In this document: one piece after another, positions 51,000 through 61,059 of the stretch
Layout: the number at the start of each line of letters is the position of its first letter
Position numbering within the stretch: position 1 is the first letter of the stretch
From: Branchipolynoe longqiensis
Lineage: Eukaryota; Annelida; Polychaeta; Phyllodocida; Polynoidae
NCBI GenBank assembly: GCA_030323885.1
Contig: CM059199.1
Coordinates: forward strand, 2,501,923 to 2,565,922
Direction of reading: 5' to 3'
DNA: 64,000 bases
The notes under the pieces: model-generated
What the model saw: only the letters and a program-made list of their open reading frames with translations
Told to the model about the DNA's origin: nothing
The model's database searches: none
Program-made: the position numbers and the translations under genes

Positions 51000-51261
51000 T
51001 TAGCAACTCGCCCTTGACAAAGACTGCTATGGGGTGTAGCTCACTTATATCTTAGGAGGTGTTTTTTCTCGACGTTGGTCACGTGTGTAGTGCAAACTCA
51101 TATACGTGAACTGGGGTGATGGATCACAGTAACCACAAAGCTCTATAACCTTCTTTTGTTTGTTTCTCTTGTGTGTGTTTTGTTGGTACATTAGTTGATT
51201 AAGCGATGGGGTTTAAAAGTTTTTAAGAACTCTATGGTTTTGGATTTCCTGCAATTTATAA
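51000..51261. other. Intron sequence
   Basis: Unique; GGTCACGTGTG near 51078. No gene. Confidence 0.45.
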
Positions 51262-51335
51262 ACAGATGAGTTGAGTGTCCGTCTCCGGTTTTGGTAGATC
51301 ATTGGGTTCGAACCCTGCTCGAGTCAAACCAATGT
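51262..51335 (+). mobile_element. SINE family 1, head only
   Basis: GATGAGTTGAGTGTCCGTCT and GGGTTCGAACCCTGCTCGAG, then ends after GTCAAACCAATG. The tRNA-like part survives without the body. Confidence 0.75.
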
Positions 51336-51484
51336 ATACATATGGATACGTTAAATTTTACTTCAAAGGGTCTAGCTTGAATTAAATTATGAACTGACGA
51401 TTACCCTGAGGCACGAAGCGCAGTCAAGGGTCACACATTTGACCCCAATTCGCGTTTTAAACTCAATGATATTCTGCTGCCAGA
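51336..51484. other. Intron spacer
   Basis: Unique. No feature. Confidence 0.4.
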
Positions 51485-51705
51485 AACGGCGGAACGAGAA
51501 CGTGAGCGGTTGCTAGGCAACCGGACTTCCGTTGCCAAGAGGGGCACGTGACATGCTAGGGAGGCTGGTACAAGCGGGTGTAATCAGGAGTCGGGCGTGT
51601 GCCGTGGGACCAGTGGAACCGGCCGAGCACCAGGTGATGTACCTGCGCTATCGCCTACTGGTCCCCAGTTGCCTGAGAAAAAGTCAGGAACTCCCCACAA
51701 AGAAA
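51485..51705. promoter_or_regulatory. GC-rich island with a perfect RFX X-box
   Basis: GTTGCTAGGCAAC (51509-51521) is a symmetric X-box, the RFX recognition site. CCGGACTTCCG (ETS-type) and a second half X-box GTTGCC follow, then GGCACGTGACATG. X-boxes near CpG-rich starts are typical of ciliary gene promoters. A short frame after it has no domain. It could be an intronic promoter or enhancer. Confidence 0.5.
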
Positions 51706-51752
51706 AAGGTTTGGTTGGTTGTCCGGGTTTTATCTCCTGGTGACATCTAAGG
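51706..51752 (-). mobile_element. SINE family 1, tail fragment
   Basis: GGTTGGTTGTCCGGGTTTTA and CTCCTGGTGACATCTAAGGT match the reverse SINE tail. Confidence 0.7.
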
Positions 51753-51758
51753 TCGACG

Positions 51759-52316
51759 AAGCCCTGGTCACATAGCCGTTAGGTGAATGTAGTGGAGGCT
51801 TACGTAGTTGAACATACCGACCAACATCTGTACCATAACATTTATCCGTACCATAACGTATTTATCCATACCAAAACCTCCTGTACCTTAAAGTTGCCTA
51901 GTCCGATGGTTTAGAATTTCTGTATTTTTTCAGAGATAAATATATTAGATCGATCAGTAGTATCTACTTTACATTAGTTCAAAGTTACTTATATTTTAAA
52001 TGGTAAACTTTTGCGATATTTTGAGCTCAAACATGGAACATTAGTTTTGGCAAGCTCGCCAAAACTCTGACACCATAGACTTCTCCAGTAACAGGTTCTG
52101 TTAAATTGACTCAGTATTGCCTTCTAGGCTGAAACAAATGCTTAATAAGTGCATCGCTATCTAAGTTAGATATGGCAAATCAAATCTAGATAATTGGTTT
52201 GGTTTTGAAAATTTTGTATTTCATCGGACTATGCCACGTAGTTTAATGTGCTTACACCACGTTGACCCACGTTATTCTATCATACAGATCACTAACGGTT
52301 ATGTGACCGGACCTTT
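51759..52316. mobile_element. MITE family B copy 2 with a nested family I MITE
   Basis: Left AAGCCCTGGTCACATAGCCG, right ACGGTTATGTGACCGGACCT. Near both ends are GTAGTTGAACATA and CCACGTTGACCCACGTT words, as in the 16439 copy. The middle is a family I element (51890-52247). Confidence 0.82.
51890..52247. mobile_element. MITE family I copy, nested
   Basis: AAAGTTGCCTAGTCCGATGG at left and CATCGGACTATGCCACG at right. Interior GAGATAAATATATTAGATCG and GCTATCTAAGTTAGATATGG are shared with 24660 and 63606. Confidence 0.82.
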
Positions 52317-52616
52317 TAGACTTCGATAATGTGATGTTGTGCAGCTTTAAAACATCGGTATCCTATTCCTGCAGTTGAAAATGCCATGCTTGTAACAAAC
52401 CTACCCCACACCACGCCTCAATAGAAAACAAAATCCTGTATCCAACCCAATATGTCCGATGAGCATTTGAAAGCAAAAATTGTGGATGAAACATGGATAA
52501 CATATGGCAGCATGACTTGGATGTCTAGCCCAGCATATCGGAGCGATTAATAATACGATCTGGGGCAAACTGTCGAGCCGGTTAACGCGGATTGTCCGCC
52601 CCCTTGGGTCCAAGTG
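52317..52616. other. Intron sequence
   Basis: Unique; GATGTTGTGCAGCTTTAAAA at the start is a possible family I end. No gene. Confidence 0.45.
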
Positions 52617-53000
52617 TGTGTTTGTTGGAGTTTTACATCCTAGCAATATATATGGGCATATCAGCACGGGTACAGTCATATAAGAAAGGCAATTTTTAAA
52701 AAAAGTGTTAAGTCCTGGCAATATCTAAGGTCATATCAGAACATATACCGACTTGTGACAGTGCACACTCGTGGAAACTTTATAGTGCTGGTCCATGATG
52801 AGACCAGACTGCCAGCATCGTGACTTGTTATCCCACTCAGTAACATTATTCTGACCCTGACCCAACCACTCCTTGGCCTATCCTAATAATGCTGAGTGCC
52901 TAGCTAGGAACTGACAAGTATAAACTGTGTACGTCATTGGTTTGACTCGATGGGGAATCATCAAACTCCCGATCTTGCACATGGGAAGCCTGTGTGTTTG
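52617..53000 (-). mobile_element. SINE family 1, two partial copies in reverse
   Basis: A tail fragment (52617-52682, GGAGTTTTACATCCTAGC) is followed by a nearly complete body (52703-53000) from AAGTCCTGGCAATATCTAAG to CGATCTTGCACATGGGAAGC. The second carries a worn alternative-type head. Confidence 0.85.
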
Positions 53001-53304
53001 GCGTAAGCCCCACCTGAGTGCCGAGATTGGGCTCCTAGATTTCCCTTTTCTCTCCACCCCTTCGCGATCCGTCCACACCTGATGTCTCCAAACACTACCC
53101 ACCCGAAGCCAACTCCCAGCCGCATGGGACCGCCTTTGATGGTGTTCATACAGTGCTGCAGATTTGCAGTCGTCAGTGCTCCAAAATGACTGAAAACTTC
53201 CGCAAAACAAGAAACACACCTGTTGCAACTCAGCCTCCCCCCCCCCCCCTGCCCCCTACCTGAACCACGCTCACACCCCATCCCAGCTGGTTCAGTGAGG
53301 TTGA
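53001..53304. other. Intron sequence with a C-run
   Basis: Unique; C-run at 53239-53249. Antisense frames show no domain. Confidence 0.45.
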
Positions 53305-54180
53305 TTGATTGGTGGTTGCTTTACACTGTGTCGGCAGCATAGGCCATATTCACAGCGAGAAATGTTTGTTTTTTGTTCAAAGCATCGCTTTTACATGTAA
53401 AAGCAGACAATCAATTTTGTGCCAATAGACACTCATTAAATTAGAAAGCTCACAATCATATATTTGTGGTCAAGGGAAACAAATTCCCATAGAACAAAAA
53501 AAGTTGTATTAATAATTGATAGAATTTATCTCGTAAACTATATGAGGTGGTACAGTCCAGCTGCCCTCAAAAAGGCTAAAATGGTTTCTTGTTTTACTTT
53601 AGTAAAAAGGTCATGCATACTGTCTGCAGTGTAGAATTGTTGGCGCAGGGCCAAACAAAATCAACGCAACTTAGTAAAAATGTGTTTGAGTGTCAGCGGG
53701 GACTGACACCCAATACATTCAGGGGGAGGTTCCCCCTTGAGCAGAAAAGCATGTGTAAGCCATGAGTGGCCAATACGGCAGCGGCTAAGGACCACTTGGT
53801 CACGCCGACCTCCCACATGAGTATGTGGTGGTTTTCCCACAGATGGTTCTATTTCTTTAAGTTTATTAATGTTTTCATCCCACTCATGTTGCCATTTGGA
53901 TTTTATGTGGGTGGCTATTAGTGGTTTCAGATCAAAGGCAGGGATCAGACACGGTTCAAGATCACAGTTCAGGGACTTCTTCGCAGCCCGATCAGCTCGT
54001 TTGTTTCCTTGTATGCCGGCATGGCAAGGCACCCAGCACAGGTGGATGTCATACCCATCCATTGTCAGTTGGTTCATTTTATAAATGACCGTTGCTAGAA
54101 TAGGGTGCTTCGTTTTGGAGTAAGTGCCTCAGTGAAGTGTCGGGTTACTTGTTTTCCTACCAGGTAGTTCCGAATACCCC
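53305..54180 (-). pseudogene. LINE remnant: RNase H end of a non-LTR retrotransposon
   Basis: On the minus strand, 54077-53661 encodes 138 residues. Near the start is IHLCWVPCHAGIQGNKRAD, with RAAKKSL after it: the C-terminal part of a retrotransposon RNase H domain (WVPxHxGIxGNxxAD). Further on, LSRCRIGHSWLTHAFLL and CIGCQ...LKHIF match the C-terminal Cys/His segment of I/Jockey-type ORF2 proteins. The reverse transcriptase and upstream RNase H residues are missing, so it is a 5'-truncated, non-functional copy. The downstream 3' UTR (53660-53330) ends near a (TCAA)n-like tail about 53305. The frame is still open, so the copy may be fairly young. Confidence 0.85.
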
Positions 54181-54218
54181 CCTACTAACCCCCTAGGTGC
54201 AGTCTAGTCGAGTTTGAC

Positions 54219-54486
54219 GAGACAGTACAGCCGAATGAGTTGAGCATCTGTCGCCCGTTTTGGTAGATTGTGGGATTCATACACACATGTTCGAACCCCG
54301 GTCGAGTCAAGCCAATGACTTAAAAATTGATACTTCTTGCTTCCTAGCCAGGCATTCTGCATTATTAGGATAGGGCAATGACTAGTTGGTTCAGTGTCAG
54401 GATAATGCGACTGGCCTGGTCTCCCAGTGGGGCAGCACTATAGAGTTGCAAAGATATGTTGCTAGGATGTAAAACTCCAACAACCA
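54219..54486 (+). mobile_element. SINE family 1, full-length with small deletions
   Basis: Head CAGCCGAATGAGTTGAGCAT, a 16-bp insertion before the B-box (GTTCGAACCCC), the standard body and the tail GTTGCTAGGATGTAAAACTC. Confidence 0.9.
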
Positions 54487-54712
54487 ATCTTACCTGCGTT
54501 TGAGGGTTGGCAGTCAGACTCAGGCCGTAGGTTATTGTTATTACTATCAATCTTCGTCAACAGTTTCAGTCAGGTCGCTTTGAATGAAGTGGAGCGTGAA
54601 GTTTGAACCAGACCCAGTTAAACTCCCCCCCCCCCCCCACACACACACTGTATGTGTGTATACTGGCGAAACACACATATAAATACACACTCAGAGAGAT
54701 CACATCAGACAC
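54487..54712. other. Intron spacer
   Basis: Mixed; C-run at 54625-54637 and (CA)n. No gene. Confidence 0.4.
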
Positions 54713-54986
54713 AACTCGTGGGTTCGAATCCTGGACGAGTCAAACCAATGACTTAAAAATTGATACTTGTCACTTCCTAGCCTGGCGCTCTGCATTATTA
54801 GGATAGGATAAGGACTGGTTGGTCCAGTGTCAGGATAATGTCACTGAGTGGGATATCAGGTCATGGTGCTGGCGGCCTGGTCTTCCAGTGGGGCAGCACT
54901 ATGAATTCGCCATGAGTGCGCACTGTCACAAGTCGGAACCCGTCCTGATATGACCTTAGATGTTGCTAGGATGTAAAACAACAACA
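54713..54986 (+). mobile_element. SINE family 1 (A-box missing)
   Basis: Starts at CTCGTGGGTTCGAATCCTGG (B-box), then the whole body, ending GTTGCTAGGATGTAAAACAA CAACA-type tail. Well preserved. Confidence 0.92.
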
Positions 54987-55387
54987 TACACAAAACACAC
55001 ACAATTGATGGTTCGCGGAGAAGTATGGTTAAAGTTGAATGATACAAATATAAATATACACCCACATAATGGCGTTAGAACATTCATCACTACATAACGG
55101 ACGACGCGCACCAGTTCAATTTGTTGGTTTGTTCAGCACAGTGAGTTCATCCAACCGATCACCAGCGCGCTGAAACTGAATCTGGTGTACAAACTATTCA
55201 CCGAGCAAGCGCACCAAATCTTTCTACTGGTTTAAACGCCTATTAAGTATTATAAACAGAGCTGATTAAAAGATTACAAACGGCATCACACTTAATAAAT
55301 ATTAAGCGTCGTCGCCTACAGAGCGCGAAAGAACTATCCATCTTGTTCTTCAAATATTGGGCAAATATATCACCCAGGCAACTTAAG
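54987..55387. other. Intron sequence
   Basis: Unique, AT-balanced. No gene. Confidence 0.45.
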
Positions 55388-56275
55388 GCTGTATAGTCCG
55401 ATGAAGCAGCAACTTTTCAAATCCAAAGCACTTACCTAGATCTCATTCTACCTACCGTATATATCCCAATAGAAGCACCCTACACAATAGAAGGTGTGTT
55501 TGTATGTGTTGGGAGCGGAAGAAAATCACCATTAGGCTTGTTGTGCCTACCGGATAAGTCCCAATAGAAGCACGCTACCCAGTAGAAGTTACATACACAT
55601 AAACATAGATATATATATAAATACACAATTATGTATATGCATTAAACTACTTTTTTATCGGCGTATATCTGTATATATTTATGTATAAATTTGTATAGAC
55701 ATGAACATAAATATATATGTATACCCACATCCGAATTTTTGAATGAATTAATTTGTTTAAATAGTTTCATATAGCTTTATATATTTACATATATGCATTT
55801 ATGTATTATTTTTATATACAAAAATAATATATAGAAATATACATCATTATAATCGGTATTACATATACCGTATATGTCCCAATAGAAACACACTACCCAA
55901 TAGAAGCACACACCCCCCATTTCAAGATTGAAAGCATGCACAAATTTACGATCATATTCAGACTGAATGCACATACAATAAGACAATCCCACTTCATTTC
56001 AGAGGCACGACAAAATTGTTTAACTTTGAATAGACGCACATCCATGTGTCTGCACTATTGTGACATATAAGGTATCTAACTTAGATACTGATGCACTTAT
56101 TAAGCTCGTGTTGCCACATAGAAAGCCATACATACTGAGTCAATCTAACAGAACCTTTTACTGCATAAGCCTATAGTGTCAGAAATTTGGCATGCTTGCA
56201 CTTCAAAGATGTCAAAGGTTACCCATTTAAAACAAAAGTTACTTCAAAGTATAGTAAGGTAGATTATAACAATCA
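55388..56275 (-). mobile_element. MITE family I copy, split by a family H element
   Basis: GGCTGTATAGTCCGATGAAG starts the element. Host sequence breaks at CTCATTCTACC|TA and resumes TA|TCTAACTTAGATAC. The intact copy at 63606 (in reverse) reads ATTCTACATATCTAACTTAG across this point. The far part has GCACTTCAAAGATGTC and TAGTAAGGTAGATTATAAC. Confidence 0.75.
55455..56072. mobile_element. MITE family H copy 2, nested in family I
   Basis: Left CCGTATATATCCCAATAGAA; right worn inverse ending GACATATAAGG; TA on both sides. Two extra left-end-like segments lie inside (CCGGATAAGTCCCAATAG near 55550 and CCGTATATGTCCCAATAG at 55868), so it may be two family H copies fused. The centre is TATATA/ACATAT-rich. 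Confidence 0.78.
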
Positions 56276-56278
56276 ATT

Positions 56279-56672
56279 TGTTGTTGTTTTACGCCCTAAC
56301 AACCTATATGGTCATATCAGGTTGGGTACCAACTTGTGACAGTGCGCACGCTTGGCAACATTGTAGTGCTGCCCCACTGGGAGACCAGGCTGCCAGCAGC
56401 ATGACATTATATCCCACTCAGTCAGATTATCCTGACACTGAGCCAACCAGTCCTTGCCATATCCTAATAATGCAGAGCGCCTTGCTAGGATGCGACATGT
56501 ATCAATTTTTAAGTCACTGGTTTGACTCGATCAGGGTTAAAATTTGTGGGTTCGAATAACCCGACCTAACAAAGCGGAAGACAGACGCTCAACTCATTCG
56601 GTCATCCCATTTGTTTGGATCGCCCAAAACAGGCGACAGACTATCAACTCATTCGGCCACCCCATCTGGGCA
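56279..56672 (-). mobile_element. SINE family 1, full-length, with a repeated head
   Basis: Reverse body from GTTGTTTTACGCCCTAACAA to GTGGGTTCGAATAACC (B-box) and CAACTCATTCGGTCATCC (A-box). A second head segment (CAACTCATTCGGCCACCCCA) follows at about 56645-56665. Confidence 0.88.
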
Positions 56673-57302
56673 ACGATCAATTTAACACATATATCTTAGG
56701 ACAGAAACTAACAACCATTGCCTCTTTAAACTCACCTCCACATTTTTTTTAGGAATCCATGTGTTAATTAATTGTTGGTACCACGCATGCATGCATATAT
56801 ATACCCCCGCACTGGCTGGAACCATGTGTGGATCTCAGCTTTTTGCTGCCCGTGTGATGCAGCCTGGCAGTGCCGCTGGGGGTGCGGGTGGGGTGGGGGT
56901 GTGTGGCAGTGGTGGATCCGGGGTGTCGGGTTGATCTGTCATAACTGAAGTTGTGTATCGACTGACCTCTCCAGGGACGGTAGTAGCCTTCATGTAAGGT
57001 TAGTGGGGTGGGTGGAGTCAGCATGTGTATGATTGCCAGCCCTCCTCCCTCCCACTCACCCTTCCGCGTAGAGCACCCCCCGCCCTCCCCCCGGCCTCCC
57101 TCCGCCCTACCCGACCCAAAGCTACATGGGGTGTGGGACTACCGGCGTCAAACAGGATTCCCTATGGGTGAGGCAACGCTGAGGCCGGATTTAGGCGCCC
57201 CGATTTCCGCTGTGTTTACCCTGGCTGCACAGCAGGGATGCAGCGCGTGCGTGTGCGCGTGTGCGTATGCATTAGGGGTTGTGGGTGTAGAGGGTTTGGG
57301 AT
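56673..57302. other. Intron sequence, partly GC-rich
   Basis: (CATG)n at 56784-56794, G-rich 56875-56925, C-rich 57045-57115, then a unique GC patch to 57250 with (GT)(GC) repeats. Frames show no domain. Confidence 0.45.
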
Positions 57303-57626
57303 GGTTGGTTGTTGGAGCTTTACGTCCTGGCAACATCTAAGGTCATAGCAGGACGGGTAGCAACTTGTGATAGTACACACTCATGGCGATTTTATAGTGC
57401 TTGGAAATCATGGTCCTGGTGCCATGATGCGATATCCCGCTCAGTCACATTATCCTGACAATGAGCTAATTAGTCCTTGCCCTAACCTAATATTGCCGAG
57501 CGCCAGGCTAGGAAGCAAGAAGTATCAATTTTATAAGTCATTGGTTTGACTCGACCGGGGACCAAACTCCCGTTCTCCAACATGTGAGTCCCATCCTCTA
57601 CCGATTCGGCCACTGCGCCCGGTCAA
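57303..57626 (-). mobile_element. SINE family 1, full-length, alternative head
   Basis: GGTTGTTGGAGCTTTACGTC to GCGCCAGGCTAGGAAGC, then a head with CATCCTCTACCGATTCGGCC ACTGCG-type sequence. Good preservation. Confidence 0.9.
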
Positions 57627-57746
57627 AGAGGGTTTGGGTTCGATGGTAGCAGATATGGGCAGAGGCTCATACATCTAAATACGCCATCCCACACCAGCCA
57701 CACACCCACATTATTAGATCACATTCATGGACTACATCTGAGGGCC
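57627..57746. other. Short spacer
   Basis: Unique; no feature. Confidence 0.4.
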
Positions 57747-58473
57747 TGGGGCCATATGCATGAAGCAGTGTTAGCGAGCCAAAACGCGTTTAGACGGGAT
57801 TTCTGGTTTAGCGCAGACAAGTTGGTATGCATGGAGCACTGTTAGGCCTAACACCGAGCGTTTAAACTCGGAAATTCTAACTCCGATCATATCTGGTTTA
57901 CAGCGGTGTTAGTCTCAGTATGGAACCCAAATCTACTCAATGCTATCATATTTAACAGAATTACATACGCAATAAGTGAAATTTAAGCAAATTAACCCTA
58001 AAAACGAAGCGATATTAACGCAGCAGTCACATTGGCGGCGATATTAACAGTTATATTTTCGAATCGGCGAGCGTAAAGTAAACAAATCGCCGCTGGCGCC
58101 GCATCGACGTCGCTTTCCATACTGGCGGTGGCGGCGATTTGTTTACTTTAAGCTCGTCGATTCGAAAATATAACTATTAATATTGCCGCCAATGCGGCAG
58201 TAGCCTTAATAACGCTTCGAATTTAGGGTTAAATTGATCAAATTTCACTTATTGCGAATGTAATTCTGTTAAATATGATCGTATTCAGTAGATTTGAGCC
58301 TAATATATGGCTACAAACACAGAGGGATTTCCCAAACCTATAAATACATTCACATTTAGCTAACACTCACCGTTTAAGCGCCCATGCATACGGCTTGACA
58401 AACGGTGATAGCTACCCAGTGTTAGAGGGATAACACCACACGCCGCTAACACTGCTTCATGCATACGGGCCCT
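57747..58473. mobile_element. Foldback element: whole-length palindrome of about 727 bp
   Basis: The two ends pair (ATGCATGAAGCAGTGTTAGC inverted at the right), and pairing continues almost to the centre near 58110. AGAATTACATACGCAATAAG pairs with CTTATTGCGAATGTAATTCT, and CGAATCGGCGAGCGTAAAGT pairs with CTTTAAGCTCGTCGATTCG. The arms carry mismatches and small gaps. Long inverted arms with no coding capacity define a foldback-type transposon, or an element duplicated head to head. Target duplication unclear. Confidence 0.85.
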
Positions 58474-58480
58474 GGTCAGT

Positions 58481-58496
58481 GAGCGCCCCCTGGTGA
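58481..58496 (-). promoter_or_regulatory. CTCF-like motif
   Basis: On the reverse strand TCACCAGGGGGCGCTC, a near-perfect CTCF core, sits 8 bp outside the foldback element. With the one at 20744 (+) it could form a convergent pair across the Hox exon. Occupancy unknown. Confidence 0.5.
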
Positions 58497-58659
58497 GTAG
58501 TAGTCATCTGTGCCAGCTTGTGTTGGCTAGCACTGGGCCGATTCACACAGGCACCCATAGACCTTCACATCCACCATGCAACAATGTAACAATGTCTGCC
58601 CGCCAGCCCTCAATCCTTTATTTGTTTTGGCGTGGTGATATGCCAATGGATTCGGACAA
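58497..58659. other. Spacer
   Basis: Unique. No feature. Confidence 0.4.
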
Positions 58660-59050
58660 TGGACATGTGAAAGAGAGGAGAGAGAGGCATGGGAGAGAGA
58701 CATGGGACGGAGAGGGACAGTGGAGAGGGACAATGAATGGAGAGGGAGAGGGACAGAGAGAAGGACAGGGGGGAGGGAGAGGGACAGTGGAGAGGGAGAG
58801 GGGAAATGAATGGAGAGGGAGAGGGACAGAGAGGAGAGGGGAGAGCGAGTCAGGGGAGGGAGGGAGAGGGACAATGACTGGAGAGGGAGAGGGACAGAGA
58901 GAAGGAGAGGGGAGAGCGAGTCAGGGGAGGGATGGAGAGGGACAGATAGAGGGGATGGAGAGGGACAGGGCCAGACATGTATAGTGGGGAGAGCGATACA
59001 TGCACAGGGAGTGGAGAGAGACAGACATAGAGAGTGAATGAGACAACGAG
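58660..59050. repeat. GAGAGGGACA polypurine minisatellite
   Basis: Units such as GGAGAGGGAGAGGGACAGAG and GGGGAGAGCGAGTCAGG repeat over about 380 bp. One 90-bp higher-order unit (58825-58935) is visible. Frames are compositional. Confidence 0.85.
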
Positions 59051-59450
59051 GGACATAGCTGATAGAGACATAGTTACAGAGACAACAATGTTGGGTTCTG
59101 ATGTGGGAATTAATGTGTGTGATGGTGTGTGCGGGCGGGAGGGGGGGGGGGGTTATAGCTGAGGCATTGAAATTCATCATGCCAGAACAAATTACAGTGA
59201 TACGCAATGCATAATTGTACCAGTCCCCTGATGATAGAGAGTACATATCATTTTGGTTATGTTACTTTCTTTTCCCCCCCCATTCGCTATCTATTTTCTA
59301 TTTAGTCGAAGCATATCAGATGGGGACCGTTCTGTTGTAGTTGGAAACTAGTACAACGGGCTCGTATTGCCTGATCCTGACCTTCACATCAATAGGGGTA
59401 CTTAGCCATACAATGACCCCTGTAAATACGGGATTGCCCTGTATCGATCT
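59051..59450. other. Intron sequence
   Basis: G-run at 59140-59152 and C-run at 59274-59281; otherwise unique. No gene. Confidence 0.45.
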
Positions 59451-59740
59451 GCCCCCCCCCCACACACACACATCACCCTCCTACCTCCCCACACCGCTCC
59501 CTTCCAACTCCCACCGTCAGCCTTGTCCAAACTCCCGCCACCCCCCCCCCCCTGACTCCCACCTGCTCACCACCCATGTCCCAACTCATGCTCCCCCATC
59601 CAGTCATTCTCCCAACCAAGTCCCGCCACCACACCCTCCCACCTTCACGTGCAGACCCTCCCACTCCCGCGCACCCCCCCCCCCCCGCCCTTCATCTCCC
59701 CCCCCCCCGCACCACCACCACTACCACCACCATACCCTGG
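59451..59740. repeat. C-rich low-complexity tract
   Basis: Several C-runs (59452, 59541, 59676, 59700) and CCACCA repeats. Pro/His-rich frames are compositional. Confidence 0.8.
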
Positions 59741-60191
59741 AGGTATAAGCCTGGATTGTTATGACAATCTGACTCATCATCCTTTCTCTAAATTCCCAGC
59801 AGCAACATTGATGCCAGTGAAACAACTGCTTGTAGTAATCTCCATTCATGGATCTGTAGATGGGGGTGAGGGGGGTGGGGGTGGGCTAGAATGGGGGGGG
59901 GGAGGGGTGACGGCAAGGCGTCCCTCTACGTAGCCCTCTCCCGCCCCCGCAATTCCCGGCACTTCGATTCTGCATCTACTACTGTACACAACAACACAGT
60001 GACCATGTAGGCTACTCGTTTGTGTTTGTGTGTGGGGAAGTGGAGTTTTTAAAGTTGTTTTTTTGTCGGGTTTTTGTTGTGGGGGTGGGGGGGGGGGGCT
60101 ACGAGGGAGGGGGGGACCTTGTTTTGGGCAGCAGATTGGCAATGGTAGAGAGTGTTCATTAGAATACCGGGTTGACTGCCGGTCATCCCTC
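59741..60191. other. Intron sequence with G-runs
   Basis: G-runs near 59893 and 60088-60098; unique elsewhere. No gene. Confidence 0.45.
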
Positions 60192-60432
60192 CAGACGCGG
60201 TGGCCGAATCGATAGAGCGCAGACCTCCCGTGCGGAAGATCGTCCGACTTACAAAATTGATACTTGTCACTTCCTAGCCCTGCCCTTGGCATTAATAGGA
60301 TAGTGCGCGGTCATGGTGCTGGCGGCCTGATTTCCTAGTGGGACACCACTAAACTGTTGCGATGAGTGCACACTGTCACAAGTCAGTACCCATCCAGATA
60401 TGGCCTTATATGTTGTCAGGACAACAACAAGT
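60192..60432 (+). mobile_element. SINE family 1, alternative head, B-box deleted
   Basis: Head GCGGTGGCCGAATCGATAGA and CCCGTGCGGAAGATCG joins directly to CGACTTACAAAATTGATACT, removing the B-box. The body also lacks the segment before GCGCGGTCATGGTGCTGG. Confidence 0.88.
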
Positions 60433-60441
60433 CAGTCGACA

Positions 60442-60781
60442 GGGCACGGTGGCCATATCGGTAGAGCACAGGCCTCGCATGCGGAAGATCGGGAGTTCGC
60501 GGGTTTGGTTCCTGGTCGAGTCAAACCGATGACTTAGAAATTGATACTTGTCGCCCCCTAGCCTGGTGCTTGGCATTATTAGGATAGGGCAAGGGTTCGT
60601 TAGCTCGGTGTCGGGATAATGTGACTGAGTGGGATATTGGGTCATGGTGCCAGCGGCCTGATTTCCCAGTGGGGCAGCACTATAAAATCGCCATGAGTGC
60701 GTACTGTCACAAGTCGGTACCCATCCTGATATGACCTTAGATGTTGCTAGGACATAAAACAACAACAAACAAACAAACAAG
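60442..60781 (+). mobile_element. SINE family 1, full-length, alternative head
   Basis: Head GCACGGTGGCCATATCGGTA and GGAAGATCGGGAGTTCG, full body, tail ACATAAAACAACAAC and (AAAC)n. Tandem with the previous copy, 10 bp apart, same strand. Confidence 0.92.
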
Positions 60782-61059
60782 TTGGTCGTCCATGCATGTA
60801 TAGTGGGGGCGGGGTTGAGGCTGGTGGTGAGGTGGGTGGGGTGAAGGGGGGAGCAGAGGTGTGTGTGTGTAGGGGGGAGGTTCTCGTATACTATAACTCT
60901 TAGTACGACAGCTCCATCAGGATGGCTCTGGATGGGAAAAAAATAAAAGAATAAAAACTGTTTTTAAAAATCAAACAAATAATAATAAAATCATTCCAAC
61001 AAAACCCAACGACCACGAAACCATCAACGAATGATCAGGCATGTTTTCGGTTCCACAAG
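60782..61059. other. Intron sequence
   Basis: G/T-rich then A-rich (60935-60985). No feature. Confidence 0.45.
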
